From assembly GCA_045627365.1 (NCBI GenBank), contig JAZQNN010000057.1, positions 1-6,561 of the forward strand: a DNA stretch of 6,561 nt, read 5' to 3'. The notes under the pieces are model-generated. The model was not told where the DNA came from, made no database searches, and saw nothing but the letters and a program-made list of their open reading frames with translations. Shown piece after piece: positions 1-5,570 of this stretch. Source of the DNA: RGIG5612 sp045627365 (GTDB lineage: Bacteria; Bacillota; Clostridia; Lachnospirales; Lachnospiraceae). The position numbers and the translations under genes were made by a program. Within the stretch, counting starts at the first letter, position 1; each line of letters begins with the position of its first letter.

Positions 1-50
1 TCGCAAATGCACTATTTTGGTTGGATTTTTCTCTTTTGAGAAAAGCAATG

Positions 51-73
51 AAAAAACTGGCCTCAGCGGCCAG
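51..73 (-). terminator. Second terminator-shaped hairpin downstream of efp
   Basis: Read on the minus strand, CTGGCC and GGCCAG form a 6-bp GC-rich stem around the 5-nt loop GCTGA (57-73), followed directly by six T residues (51-56). The + strand reading is followed by A residues, so only minus transcription could stop here. It lies about 75 nt beyond the strong efp terminator, so it is either a back-up terminator or the end of a short separate transcript. No ORF or promoter that I can support lies between the two hairpins. The remainder of 1-136 also holds a weak AT-rich inverted repeat (27-44) and nothing else I recognise. Confidence 0.55.
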
Positions 74-136
74 AAAAAAATCAAAAAGTATTGGAAAACT
101 ACGGCAGTTCGATGCGTATGCGGCGTCTGCGCTTAA

Positions 137-174
137 GAAAAGAAAAAACCCGGGCACCGAAAAGGTGCCCGGGT
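137..174 (-). terminator. Rho-independent terminator of efp
   Basis: On the minus strand CCCGGGCACC, a 5-nt loop (TTTTC) and GGTGCCCGGG form a perfect 10-bp stem (149-173), extended by one A-T pair. It is followed by TTTTTTCTTTTC. It starts about 20 nt after the efp stop codon. This is a textbook strong intrinsic terminator and marks the end of the efp transcript. Confidence 0.95.
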
Positions 175-193
175 CAAATAAATCAACTTACAA

Positions 194-751
194 TTATGCT
201 CTTGAAAGGTACTCGCCTGTACGGGTGTCGATCTTGACCATCTCGCCCTCTTCTACGAAAAGAGGAACCATGATCTGTGCGCCTGTCTCAACGGTTGCCG
301 GCTTGGTTGCACCTGTTGCGGTGTTGCCCTTGAAACCAGGCTCAGTCTCGGTGATCTGAAGCTCTACTGCAAGAGGAGGCTCGATTGCGAAAACCTTGCC
401 CTTGTATGAGCAGATCTTAACCATCTCATTCTCCTTGATGAACTTCATTGAATCGCCGGCTTCTGCCTCAGATACCTGAATCTGTTCATAAGTAGCTGTG
501 TCCATAAAATTAAAGAAAGTGCCGTCGTTGTACAGATACTGCATTTCGTTTCTGTCAATATGAGCATTTTCGAATCTTTCTGTCGGGCTGAAAGTTCTTT
601 CAACTACACCACCGGAAATGATATTCTTGAGCTTGGTTCTAACGAACGCTGCGCCCTTGCCGGGTTTAACGTGCTGGAAATCCATGATCTGGAATACGTT
701 TCCTTCGATTTCAATTGTAAGGCCGTTCTTGAATTCGCCTGCTGATACCAT
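194..751 (-). CDS. efp: Translation elongation factor P (EF-P)
   Basis: EF-P binds ribosomes stalled between the P and E sites and stimulates peptide bond formation at polyproline stretches. The 185-residue product has the family's usual full length: an N-terminal KOW-like domain (about 1-63), a central OB domain (about 66-127) and a C-terminal OB domain ending in KIDTRTGEYLSRA, a typical EF-P ending. The modifiable tip of domain I reads H27-V-K-P-G-K32-G-A, so the target residue is lysine 32, as in EF-Ps modified by beta-lysyl or aminopentanol groups; which modification occurs here cannot be told, and no modification enzyme is in the window. The ATG at 751 has a strong AGGAGG five bases upstream (757-761). 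The gene has its own promoter (816-844) and terminator (149-173), so it is probably monocistronic, with possible read-through from the hydrogenase operon. Confidence 0.98.
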   Translation of the reverse strand: MVSAGEFKNGLTIEIEGNVFQIMDFQHVKPGKGAAFVRTKLKNIISGGVVERTFSPTERFENAHIDRNEMQYLYNDGTFFNFMDTATYEQIQVSEAEAGDSMKFIKENEMVKICSYKGKVFAIEPPLAVELQITETEPGFKGNTATGATKPATVETGAQIMVPLFVEEGEMVKIDTRTGEYLSRA

Positions 752-773
752 AAAAACCTCCTAAAAATCTAAC

Positions 774-786
774 CCGCGCGCCGCGG
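774..786 (-). other. GC-rich hairpin in the efp 5' leader
   Basis: On the minus strand CCGCG-GCG-CGCGG forms a 5-bp all-GC stem with a 3-nt loop, inside otherwise AT-rich leader sequence. It lies about 12 nt upstream of the efp Shine-Dalgarno sequence and is followed by GTTAGATTTTTAGG. The stem is short and the T-run interrupted, so it is a weak terminator at best. It could end part of the read-through from hydA or influence ribosome access to efp; neither is shown. Confidence 0.4.
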
Positions 787-815
787 ATAATAAATTTATA
801 TAAATATACGGGAAC

Positions 816-844
816 ATTTTACAGTCTCGGCAGTTTTTTTTCAA
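816..844 (-). promoter_or_regulatory. Sigma-A-type promoter for efp
   Basis: On the minus strand there is a -35 TTGAAA (839-844, 5 of 6 matches to TTGACA), a 17-bp spacer and a -10 TAAAAT (816-821, 5 of 6 matches to TATAAT). Predicted transcription would start near position 809, giving a leader of about 58 nt before the efp ATG at 751. The -35 begins only 8 nt past the hydA stop codon, so efp can be transcribed independently of the hydrogenase genes. Confidence 0.75.
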
Positions 845-852
845 GTCTTAAA

Positions 853-2574
853 TTACAAACTCCACTTTGTCTGGTCAGTATGGAGCAGCTCGTGTGCTTT
901 ATGCGACAAAGGTTTTTCGAAAAATTCCTCGTACGCTTTGATGACCGACCGGTTCTCGTGTGAGAAGCGGACCGGATTCTGCTTGTCGATCGTGTAAAGC
1001 TTTGCACCGCGCTCTCCGGCCTGCTCGCAGCCGTCTGTGATCGGCTGGCCGCCGCCTCCTGCGCATCCGCCCGGACATGCCATTATCTCTACAAAGTCAT
1101 AATCTGCTCTGCCGGCTCTGATGTCCTCGACAACAGTCCTTGCGTTTCTGAGGCCTGATGCTACGCACGCCTTCACAGTCACGCCTCCGGCCGTTACCGT
1201 CAGTTCCTTGCGTCCGTCAAGTCCTCTTACAGCCTTAAACGCGTCAGGATCCGGGTTGTGTCCTTCAAGTACAAACGCAGCCGTCCTCAGAGCAGCCTCC
1301 ATTACGCCGCCTGTTGCTCCGAAGATAACAGCCGCGCCGGTGCCCTCTCCGAGAGGCGAATCGAATTCTTCTTCCTTGAGCGCCCATACATTTACATTCC
1401 TCATCCTGAGCAAATGTCCGAGCTCACGCGTGGTGATCGACGCATCGACATCGCGGCCGAATCCGGCATCATTTACCTCAGGCACGCTGCACTCGTATTT
1501 CTTGGCCGTACAAGGCATGACAGAAATGCAGAATATTTTGTTTGCGTCGATTCCGGTGCGCTCGGCAAACCAGGTCTTGGTGGCCGCGCCGAACATTTGC
1601 TGCGGAGACTTGGCCGTCGAAAGCTGCTGCACCATATCCGGGTATTCCAGTTTCAGGAACCTTACCCAGCCCGGGCAGCATGACGTGAAGAGCGGTCTTA
1701 CGAACTCGTCCGGATGCGCCATCTTGTAAAGCAGTTCGTTACCCTCCTCCATGATGGTGAGGTCTGCGGTGAAATTCGTGTCAAATACATAGTCCGCGCC
1801 GAGCGCTCTGATCGCCGCTGCCATGCGTTTTTCCGTTGCCATCTCATCCGGCATTCCGAACGTGTCGGCCCATGCGCTTCTGACAGCCGGTGCGACCTGG
1901 AAAATAACGACTGTGTCCGGGTCGTCTATTTTGGCGCTGATCATTTCGGTGCAATCGTTTTCGGTCAAGGCTCCGACCGGACAATGCGTTACGCACTGAC
2001 CGCAGTAGGTGCAGTTGACCTCGCTCAGCTTTTTGCCCTCTCTCACGCCGACATAAGACCTCTTGCCTGTTCCAAGCAGATCCCAGACATTCATGCCTTG
2101 GATCTTGTCGCAGATGTTGATGCATCGCAGGCAGTGAACGCACTTGGAGTTGCTGCGGATGATCGGATAGATCGGCTCCCAGTTATTGGCCATCGGTGCC
2201 GGAGCGTATCTGTTGCTGAGAACGTGCATGTCCTCGGCCAGCGACTGCAGCGAGCAGTTGCCGTTTCTCATGCAGTTCAGGCACTGGCAGTCGTGCTGTG
2301 ACAGGAGCAGCGACATGTTGCTTCGCCTTGCCTGCATAACGCGTTTGGAGTTGGTCACGATCTCCATACCTTCGAGGCAGGTCGTGTCGCATGCGGCACT
2401 CAGACGGTCGTTTCCGACGATCTCGACAACGCACATTCTGCACGCTGCGACCTCGTTTATATCCTTGAGGTAGCACAAAGTCGGGATAATGACGCCATTC
2501 TGGCTGGCTGCCTGAAGAATGGTCGTTCCTTCCGGTACCCGGATAGGTTTTCCGTTGATCTTGATATTTACCAT
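853..2574 (-). CDS. hydA: [FeFe]-hydrogenase, five-cluster (CpI-like, probable group A2)
   Basis: Cytoplasmic enzyme catalysing reversible H2 formation from protons and electrons at the H-cluster. The 573 residues match the length and domain order of Clostridium pasteurianum CpI (574). An N-terminal [2Fe-2S] domain has Cys34, 45, 48 and 62. A His/Cys3 [4Fe-4S] site has His94, Cys98, 101 and 107. A 2x[4Fe-4S] ferredoxin domain has Cys145/148/151/155 and Cys188/191/194/198. The H-cluster domain carries TSCCPGW (proton-donor Cys299, ligand Cys300), MPCTAKKYE (Met353, Cys355, Lys358) and MACPGGCAGGGGQP (Met498, Cys500, Cys504). The small-subunit-like tail has SHKAHELLHT near 557-565. All active-site residues seem intact. 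The ATG at 2574 overlaps the stop of the upstream flavoprotein gene by 7 nt (ATGGTAA) and has GAGGGAGGA about 8 nt upstream, so the two proteins are translationally coupled. HydE, HydF and HydG, needed to build the H-cluster, are not in the window. Assignment to group A2 rests on the neighbour gene, not on a tree. Confidence 0.97.
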   Translation of the reverse strand: MVNIKINGKPIRVPEGTTILQAASQNGVIIPTLCYLKDINEVAACRMCVVEIVGNDRLSAACDTTCLEGMEIVTNSKRVMQARRSNMSLLLSQHDCQCLNCMRNGNCSLQSLAEDMHVLSNRYAPAPMANNWEPIYPIIRSNSKCVHCLRCINICDKIQGMNVWDLLGTGKRSYVGVREGKKLSEVNCTYCGQCVTHCPVGALTENDCTEMISAKIDDPDTVVIFQVAPAVRSAWADTFGMPDEMATEKRMAAAIRALGADYVFDTNFTADLTIMEEGNELLYKMAHPDEFVRPLFTSCCPGWVRFLKLEYPDMVQQLSTAKSPQQMFGAATKTWFAERTGIDANKIFCISVMPCTAKKYECSVPEVNDAGFGRDVDASITTRELGHLLRMRNVNVWALKEEEFDSPLGEGTGAAVIFGATGGVMEAALRTAAFVLEGHNPDPDAFKAVRGLDGRKELTVTAGGVTVKACVASGLRNARTVVEDIRAGRADYDFVEIMACPGGCAGGGGQPITDGCEQAGERGAKLYTIDKQNPVRFSHENRSVIKAYEEFFEKPLSHKAHELLHTDQTKWSL

Positions 2575-4385
2575 CTGTCGTTCCTCCCTCCTCTGAATGC
2601 TCCGTATCCGTAGTGATCACACCTTAAGCATCTTGCGCATTCCTCGTGCGCTTCTTCGCAGGTGAGTCCGATCTCGATATCTTCAAAGTCGTCGCCTCGC
2701 TCCTCGGCGGTCCTTTCCTTCATTTTTACTCTGCCCCATGCAGGTTTGCCCTGCGTGAATGCAGGCGGGATCTCAACATTTGCCTCGATCTCGGTATGGA
2801 ATCCGAAATACTCGTCTATGCTGTTAGCCGCAACCTTGCCGCAGTCAACGGCCCTGATAGCTGTCGCCGGTCCGAAATAGCAGTCGCCGCCGGCAAATAC
2901 GCCCGGCATTCCCGGAACTGCTTCCGCGTAGTCCGCAACGATCCTCTGCTTCCTGGTCGTGATTCCGCAGCTTGCAAAATAATCCGAATCGATGTTCTGG
3001 CCGATCGCCGCGATGACAACATCGCACGGGATCGTGTACTCAGGCTCCTGACTGTCGATCGGCTTCGGTCTGCCGTTTTCGATCGGTCCGCTTATCTGCG
3101 GTTTAACGGTAAAGCCGCATACACGTCCGTCTTCGGATGCGACCGATACAGGAGCTAAAAGTTCCATGATTTCGCATCCCTCGGCGATTGCTCCGGTAAT
3201 CTCCTCCGGAAGGGCCGTCATGTCCTCGATCCGCCTTCTGTATACGCAGCTTACGCTCTTCGCGCCGAGCCTTTTGGCTGTACGCGTCGCGTCCATTGCT
3301 ACATTTCCGCCGCCTACGACGACGATGTTCTTGCCGGTGAAATCAGGCGCATTCCCTTCCCCGCATCCGCGCAGGAATTCAACTGCCGAAATAACGCCCT
3401 CTGACTCAACGCCCGGTATGCTGAGTTTGTTGACGAACTGGGCGCCGATCGCGATATATACTGCGTCGTGCTGTTTTCTTAATTCGTCAAAGCTGATGTC
3501 CGTGCCGACGTGAGTGCCTAAAACGGCTTTTACGCCTGTTGCAAGGATCGCGTTAACGTCTTTGTCGAGTACCTCGTCCGGAAGGCGGTATGTCGGAATA
3601 CCGTAGCGAAGCATTCCGCCTAATTGTTTGTGTGATTCGTACAGGGTGACCGCATAGCCCTTGAGCTGCAGATAATATGCGGCTGTCAGTCCGGAAGGAC
3701 CGCCGCCGATGACGGCAACTTTCTTGCCGTTTGACGGTGCGCACTCAGGCGGCGCAACTACTCCGGCCTGATCTACCGCGTACCTCTTCAGGCCGCGGAT
3801 GTTGATCGGATAATCCACGATCTTTCGTCTGCAGTGATTCTCGCACGGATGCTCGCAGATGTAAGCGCATGCCGATGGGAACGGGTTGTCCTTTCTGATA
3901 AGGCGGACCGCATCCGCGTAACGTCCTTCTCTTATAAGTGCGATATATCCCGGGATGTCAACATGTGCCGGACAGCCCGCCACACACGGAACAGCTGCAA
4001 AATGTTCCGTACACACGCCGTTTTTGATGTGTGACTCGTAATCGTCCTTGAATGCAACAAGCCCGTCAAGCACGAACTTGGCAGCCTCGAATCCGATGGC
4101 GCAGTCCGCACTGTCATATATTGAGATCGCGCAGTCCCTGATGAAATCAAGGTCCTCCATCGTTCCTTTTCCGTCGAGTATCTTCTCGAGCATATTATGT
4201 AGCTTGTCCAGGCCGACACGGCATGGGACGCATTTTCCGCAGCTTTGTACCAGGCAAAGCTTTACAAAAGCAGATGTCAGATTGACCGGGCAGCTTCCAA
4301 ACGGCGATGCGCCACGGCGTCTTCCTATCGCTTTATAGAGTTCGTCAATCATTTTCTGAGCGGCACTCTGTTGATTAACTATCAT
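2568..4385 (-). CDS. NuoF-C-terminal / GltD-like FAD-NAD(P)H oxidoreductase hybrid, hydrogenase partner
   Basis: The 605-residue protein fuses two modules. Residues about 30-115 are the NADH_4Fe-4S domain found at the C-terminus of NuoF, with SCGKCVPCR (Cys49, 52, 55) and Cys95 as probable ligands; the FMN- and NADH-binding part of NuoF is absent. From about 125 on it is a GltD/NfnB-type subunit: a Cys-rich Fer4_20 domain (Cys134, 138, 173, 177, 181, 185), an FAD Rossmann motif VIGGGPSG (225-232) with Glu250, a nucleotide-binding motif VVGGGNVAMDA (356-366) followed by YRRR (382-385), which favours NADP(H) in relatives, and the FAD-closing GVFAGGD (495-501). A tail with Cys576, 583, 586 and 589 could bind another cluster. 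It probably passes electrons between NAD(P)H and the adjacent hydrogenase. The chosen ATG (4385) has GAGGAGG 5 nt upstream; an in-frame GTG at 4430 lies in the terminator hairpin and has no good ribosome site. It is not a complete glutamate synthase: the large GltB subunit is not here. Confidence 0.9.
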   Translation of the reverse strand: MIVNQQSAAQKMIDELYKAIGRRRGASPFGSCPVNLTSAFVKLCLVQSCGKCVPCRVGLDKLHNMLEKILDGKGTMEDLDFIRDCAISIYDSADCAIGFEAAKFVLDGLVAFKDDYESHIKNGVCTEHFAAVPCVAGCPAHVDIPGYIALIREGRYADAVRLIRKDNPFPSACAYICEHPCENHCRRKIVDYPINIRGLKRYAVDQAGVVAPPECAPSNGKKVAVIGGGPSGLTAAYYLQLKGYAVTLYESHKQLGGMLRYGIPTYRLPDEVLDKDVNAILATGVKAVLGTHVGTDISFDELRKQHDAVYIAIGAQFVNKLSIPGVESEGVISAVEFLRGCGEGNAPDFTGKNIVVVGGGNVAMDATRTAKRLGAKSVSCVYRRRIEDMTALPEEITGAIAEGCEIMELLAPVSVASEDGRVCGFTVKPQISGPIENGRPKPIDSQEPEYTIPCDVVIAAIGQNIDSDYFASCGITTRKQRIVADYAEAVPGMPGVFAGGDCYFGPATAIRAVDCGKVAANSIDEYFGFHTEIEANVEIPPAFTQGKPAWGRVKMKERTAEERGDDFEDIEIGLTCEEAHEECARCLRCDHYGYGAFRGGRNDRW

Positions 4386-4390
4386 AATGG

Positions 4391-4397
4391 CCTCCTC
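4391..4397 (-). promoter_or_regulatory. Ribosome binding site fixing the start of the hybrid flavoprotein
   Basis: GAGGAGG on the minus strand lies 5 nt before the ATG at 4385. The longer in-frame alternative (GTG at 4430) would place 15 extra residues over the stem of an upstream hairpin and has no comparable ribosome site, so the internal ATG is preferred. Confidence 0.85.
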
Positions 4398-4417
4398 TGT
4401 ATGCTTTTCTTTGTCCG

Positions 4418-4444
4418 TAATATAAAACACGGCGCGAGGCCGTG
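4418..4444 (-). terminator. Probable terminator of nrdR-yqeG, in the hydrogenase operon leader
   Basis: On the minus strand CACGGC and GCCGTG pair as a 6-bp GC-rich stem around the loop CTCGC (4428-4444), followed by TTTTATATTA. It lies 53 nt after the yqeG stop and 43 nt before the start of the flavoprotein gene. It most likely ends the nrdR-yqeG transcript; the U-tract is broken, so some read-through into the hydrogenase operon is plausible. Confidence 0.65.
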
Positions 4445-4447
4445 CAA
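4419..4447 (-). promoter_or_regulatory. Candidate promoter of the hydrogenase operon
   Basis: On the minus strand TTGCAC (4442-4447, 3 of 6 matches to the -35 consensus), a 17-bp spacer and TATATT (4419-4424, 5 of 6 matches to the -10) are correctly spaced. Transcription would begin near 4412 with a leader of about 27 nt. The spacer coincides with the terminator hairpin, so the same bases would serve both. The -35 is weak, so activation by a regulator or another promoter nearby is possible. Confidence 0.4.
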
Positions 4448-4461
4448 GAAAAGTTATTAAA

Positions 4462-4473
4462 TTAACGCGTTAA
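4462..4473. promoter_or_regulatory. Perfect 12-bp palindrome TTAACGCGTTAA, possible Rex-type operator
   Basis: A perfect inverted repeat in the 111-nt gap between yqeG and the flavoprotein gene, just upstream of the candidate promoter. The published Rex operator consensus is TTGTTAANNNNTTAACAA; this site matches its TTAA-N4-TTAA core exactly, while the outer bases (TGT on the left, TTT on the right in minus reading) match poorly. Rex senses the NADH/NAD+ ratio and controls hydrogenase and fermentation genes in clostridia. The location fits, but the partial match makes the identification tentative. Confidence 0.35.
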
Positions 4474-4496
4474 ACAAATAAATAACAATGTTTGCT

Positions 4497-5021
4497 TTAC
4501 TTGATGTATTTCGGGTTTTTCAAAGCCCTGGTTTTTATCATGCAGAAGGGCTTTACGATGAATTCCGCGATACGCTTAAGCTTTATTGTGGGCTTGATGT
4601 CGCGTGTTATGCGGTCTGTAAGAATTGAAAAGATGCCGGCCCGGTTCGCGCCCCAGATATCAGTAAAAAGCTGGTCGCCTATGGCCAGACTTTCCTCTTT
4701 GCTGCCTTCGATGAGTGCCAGCGCTACCTCGTAGCCTTGGCGTGACGGCTTTTGGGCGTGCCAGACATAATCGCAGCCTACCTTGCCTGCGAATGAACCT
4801 GCCCGACGCTCGTTGTTGTTGGAAACTATGCACATTTTGAAGCCGATATCCGAAAGCTCCCGGATCAGCCTGCAAGACGCCTCATCCGCCGGTGCGTCAT
4901 GCGGCACCAGCGTGTTATCAATGTCAAAAAGAATGTATCTGTACCCCGCCTCGAAATAGCGGGCGAAATCTATTTCATAAATAGACTTGTAACGCACCTT
5001 GGGTGCGATATTCATGCACAT
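4497..5021 (-). CDS. yqeG: YqeG-family HAD-superfamily (IIIA) phosphatase
   Basis: The 174-residue product has the four HAD motifs: D33-I-D35-N-T-L (nucleophile and acid/base), S67-N-N, K91-P, and G115-D116-Q-x3-D121. The N-terminal stretch VRYKSIYEID, the missing large cap domain and the length are typical of YqeG, a cytoplasmic phosphatase-like protein widely conserved in Firmicutes whose physiological substrate I cannot give. The start chosen is the ATG at 5021, 2 nt after the nrdR stop; a second ATG two codons later (5015) is also possible, and neither has a strong ribosome site, so translation is probably coupled to nrdR. The C-terminal tail is basic (KTRALKNPKYIK). A terminator-like hairpin follows at 4428-4444. 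Confidence 0.92.
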   Translation of the reverse strand: MCMNIAPKVRYKSIYEIDFARYFEAGYRYILFDIDNTLVPHDAPADEASCRLIRELSDIGFKMCIVSNNNERRAGSFAGKVGCDYVWHAQKPSRQGYEVALALIEGSKEESLAIGDQLFTDIWGANRAGIFSILTDRITRDIKPTIKLKRIAEFIVKPFCMIKTRALKNPKYIK

Positions 5022-5023
5022 GG

Positions 5024-5473
5024 TTATTTCGTGAGCTTCTTGATCTCATCAATGAAGGTGTTGACGTCCTTGAATTCTCTGTATACGGAAGCAAATCTTA
5101 CATATGCCACCTGGTCAACTTCCTTGATGCGGTCCATAACTATCTCGCCGATATCAGCGCTCTTCATTTCTGATACGCCGCGTGAGAAGATCTCGTTCTC
5201 AATATCATCGACAAGCTGTTCAATACGCTCTGCCGAAACCGGTCTCTTGTAGCATGCCCTGAGGACGCCGGTCTCGATCTTGTGCCTGTCATACGCCTCT
5301 CTGTTGTTGTCTTTCTTGATAACGATCAGAGGAATGGTCTCGAGCTTTTCATACGTTGTAAAACGTCTGTCGCACTGCTCGCACACACGTCTGCGCCTGA
5401 TTGCTGTATTGTCTTCGTTTGGTCTGGAATCAAGTACTCTGGTGTCCAGATTACCGCAGTATGGACATTTCAT
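5024..5473 (-). CDS. nrdR: Transcriptional repressor NrdR
   Basis: NrdR binds paired NrdR boxes upstream of ribonucleotide reductase genes and represses them according to ATP/dATP state. The 149-residue protein is of normal length. An N-terminal zinc ribbon has Cys3, Cys6, Cys31 and Cys34 (MKCPYCGN and RRRVCEQCDRRFTTYE), with the conserved basic RRRR-type segment between. The ATP-cone domain covers about 49-139, starting at LIVIKKDN and including REAYDRHKIETGVLRAC. The ATG at 5473 has GGAGG 7 to 8 nt upstream. It has a strong promoter at 5521-5549 and forms a unit with yqeG, 2 nt downstream. No nrd structural genes are in the window. A NrdR-box-like site inside its promoter suggests self-control. 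Confidence 0.98.
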   Translation of the reverse strand: MKCPYCGNLDTRVLDSRPNEDNTAIRRRRVCEQCDRRFTTYEKLETIPLIVIKKDNNREAYDRHKIETGVLRACYKRPVSAERIEQLVDDIENEIFSRGVSEMKSADIGEIVMDRIKEVDQVAYVRFASVYREFKDVNTFIDEIKKLTK

Positions 5474-5520
5474 GATGCCACCTCCGTCTTTAGCGCGTTT
5501 TTACCCTCGCATACAGAGGT

Positions 5521-5549
5521 AATATACCATATTTTGTATTGGATAACAA
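5521..5549 (-). promoter_or_regulatory. Sigma-A-type promoter for nrdR-yqeG
   Basis: On the minus strand there is a -35 TTGTTA (5544-5549, 4 of 6), a 17-bp spacer and a -10 TATATT (5521-5526, 5 of 6), with an extended -10 TGG immediately before it. Transcription would start near 5514, about 40 nt before the nrdR ATG. Confidence 0.75.
5524..5539 (-). promoter_or_regulatory. Candidate NrdR box in the nrdR promoter
   Basis: The minus-strand 16-mer ATACAAAATATGGTAT matches the NrdR-box consensus acaCwAtATaTwGtgt at 12 of 16 positions by my count, including the central C, A, AT, T and G positions. It is also an imperfect inverted repeat (ATAC...GTAT). It overlaps the -10 element and spacer, where a bound repressor would block polymerase. 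The AT-rich composition makes a chance match possible. Confidence 0.4.
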
Positions 5550-5555
5550 GAGGAA

Positions 5556-5570
5556 ACCACAATTTGTGGT
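5556..5570. repeat. 15-base inverted repeat between the HAD-IIB gene and nrdR
   Basis: ACCACAATTTGTGGT on the + strand is an inverted repeat of two 7-base arms about one central base, starting directly after the HAD-IIB stop codon. It could be a weak terminator for the GNAT-HAD unit, but minus transcription continues into TTCCTCTTGTT, a poor U-tract. Alternatively it may be an operator upstream of the nrdR -35 element, centred about 31 bp (three helical turns) from the candidate NrdR box. Confidence 0.4.

Noticed and set aside
27..44. AT-rich inverted repeat TTTTCTC/GAGAAAA as a terminator
   Set aside because: The stem contains only two G-C pairs and no T-tract follows on either strand in a useful position, so it is probably a chance feature of AT-rich spacer DNA.
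21..359. Plus-strand reading frame at the left end of the window
   Set aside because: It starts with TTG without a ribosome site, crosses two terminator hairpins and then runs antisense through efp; the translation is low-complexity and Lys-rich at first and has no family features.
821..841. Plus-strand hairpin-like sequence followed by eight T residues
   Set aside because: The stem has mismatches and almost no loop, and no plus-strand gene ends here. On the minus strand the tract is part of the efp promoter (-35 and spacer).
1121..2301. Long plus-strand open frames opposite hydA
   Set aside because: They are antisense shadows of a fully convincing [FeFe]-hydrogenase, have no ribosome sites or recognisable domains, and reflect the GC-rich codon structure of the real gene.
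853..4385. Trimeric electron-bifurcating HydABC hydrogenase
   Set aside because: No NuoE/HydC gene and no FMN-binding NuoF/HydB part is present; the partner is a GltD-like FAD protein instead, so the standard bifurcating assignment is not supported.
2568..4385. Glutamate synthase small subunit (GltD)
   Set aside because: The FAD/NAD(P)H part is GltD-like, but the protein has an added NuoF-type [4Fe-4S] domain, is about 100 residues longer than GltD, overlaps hydA and has no GltB neighbour in the window.
4386..4430. N-terminal extension of the flavoprotein starting at the GTG at 4430
   Set aside because: The extension overlaps a terminator hairpin and the candidate -10 element and has no good ribosome site, whereas the ATG at 4385 has GAGGAGG at ideal spacing.
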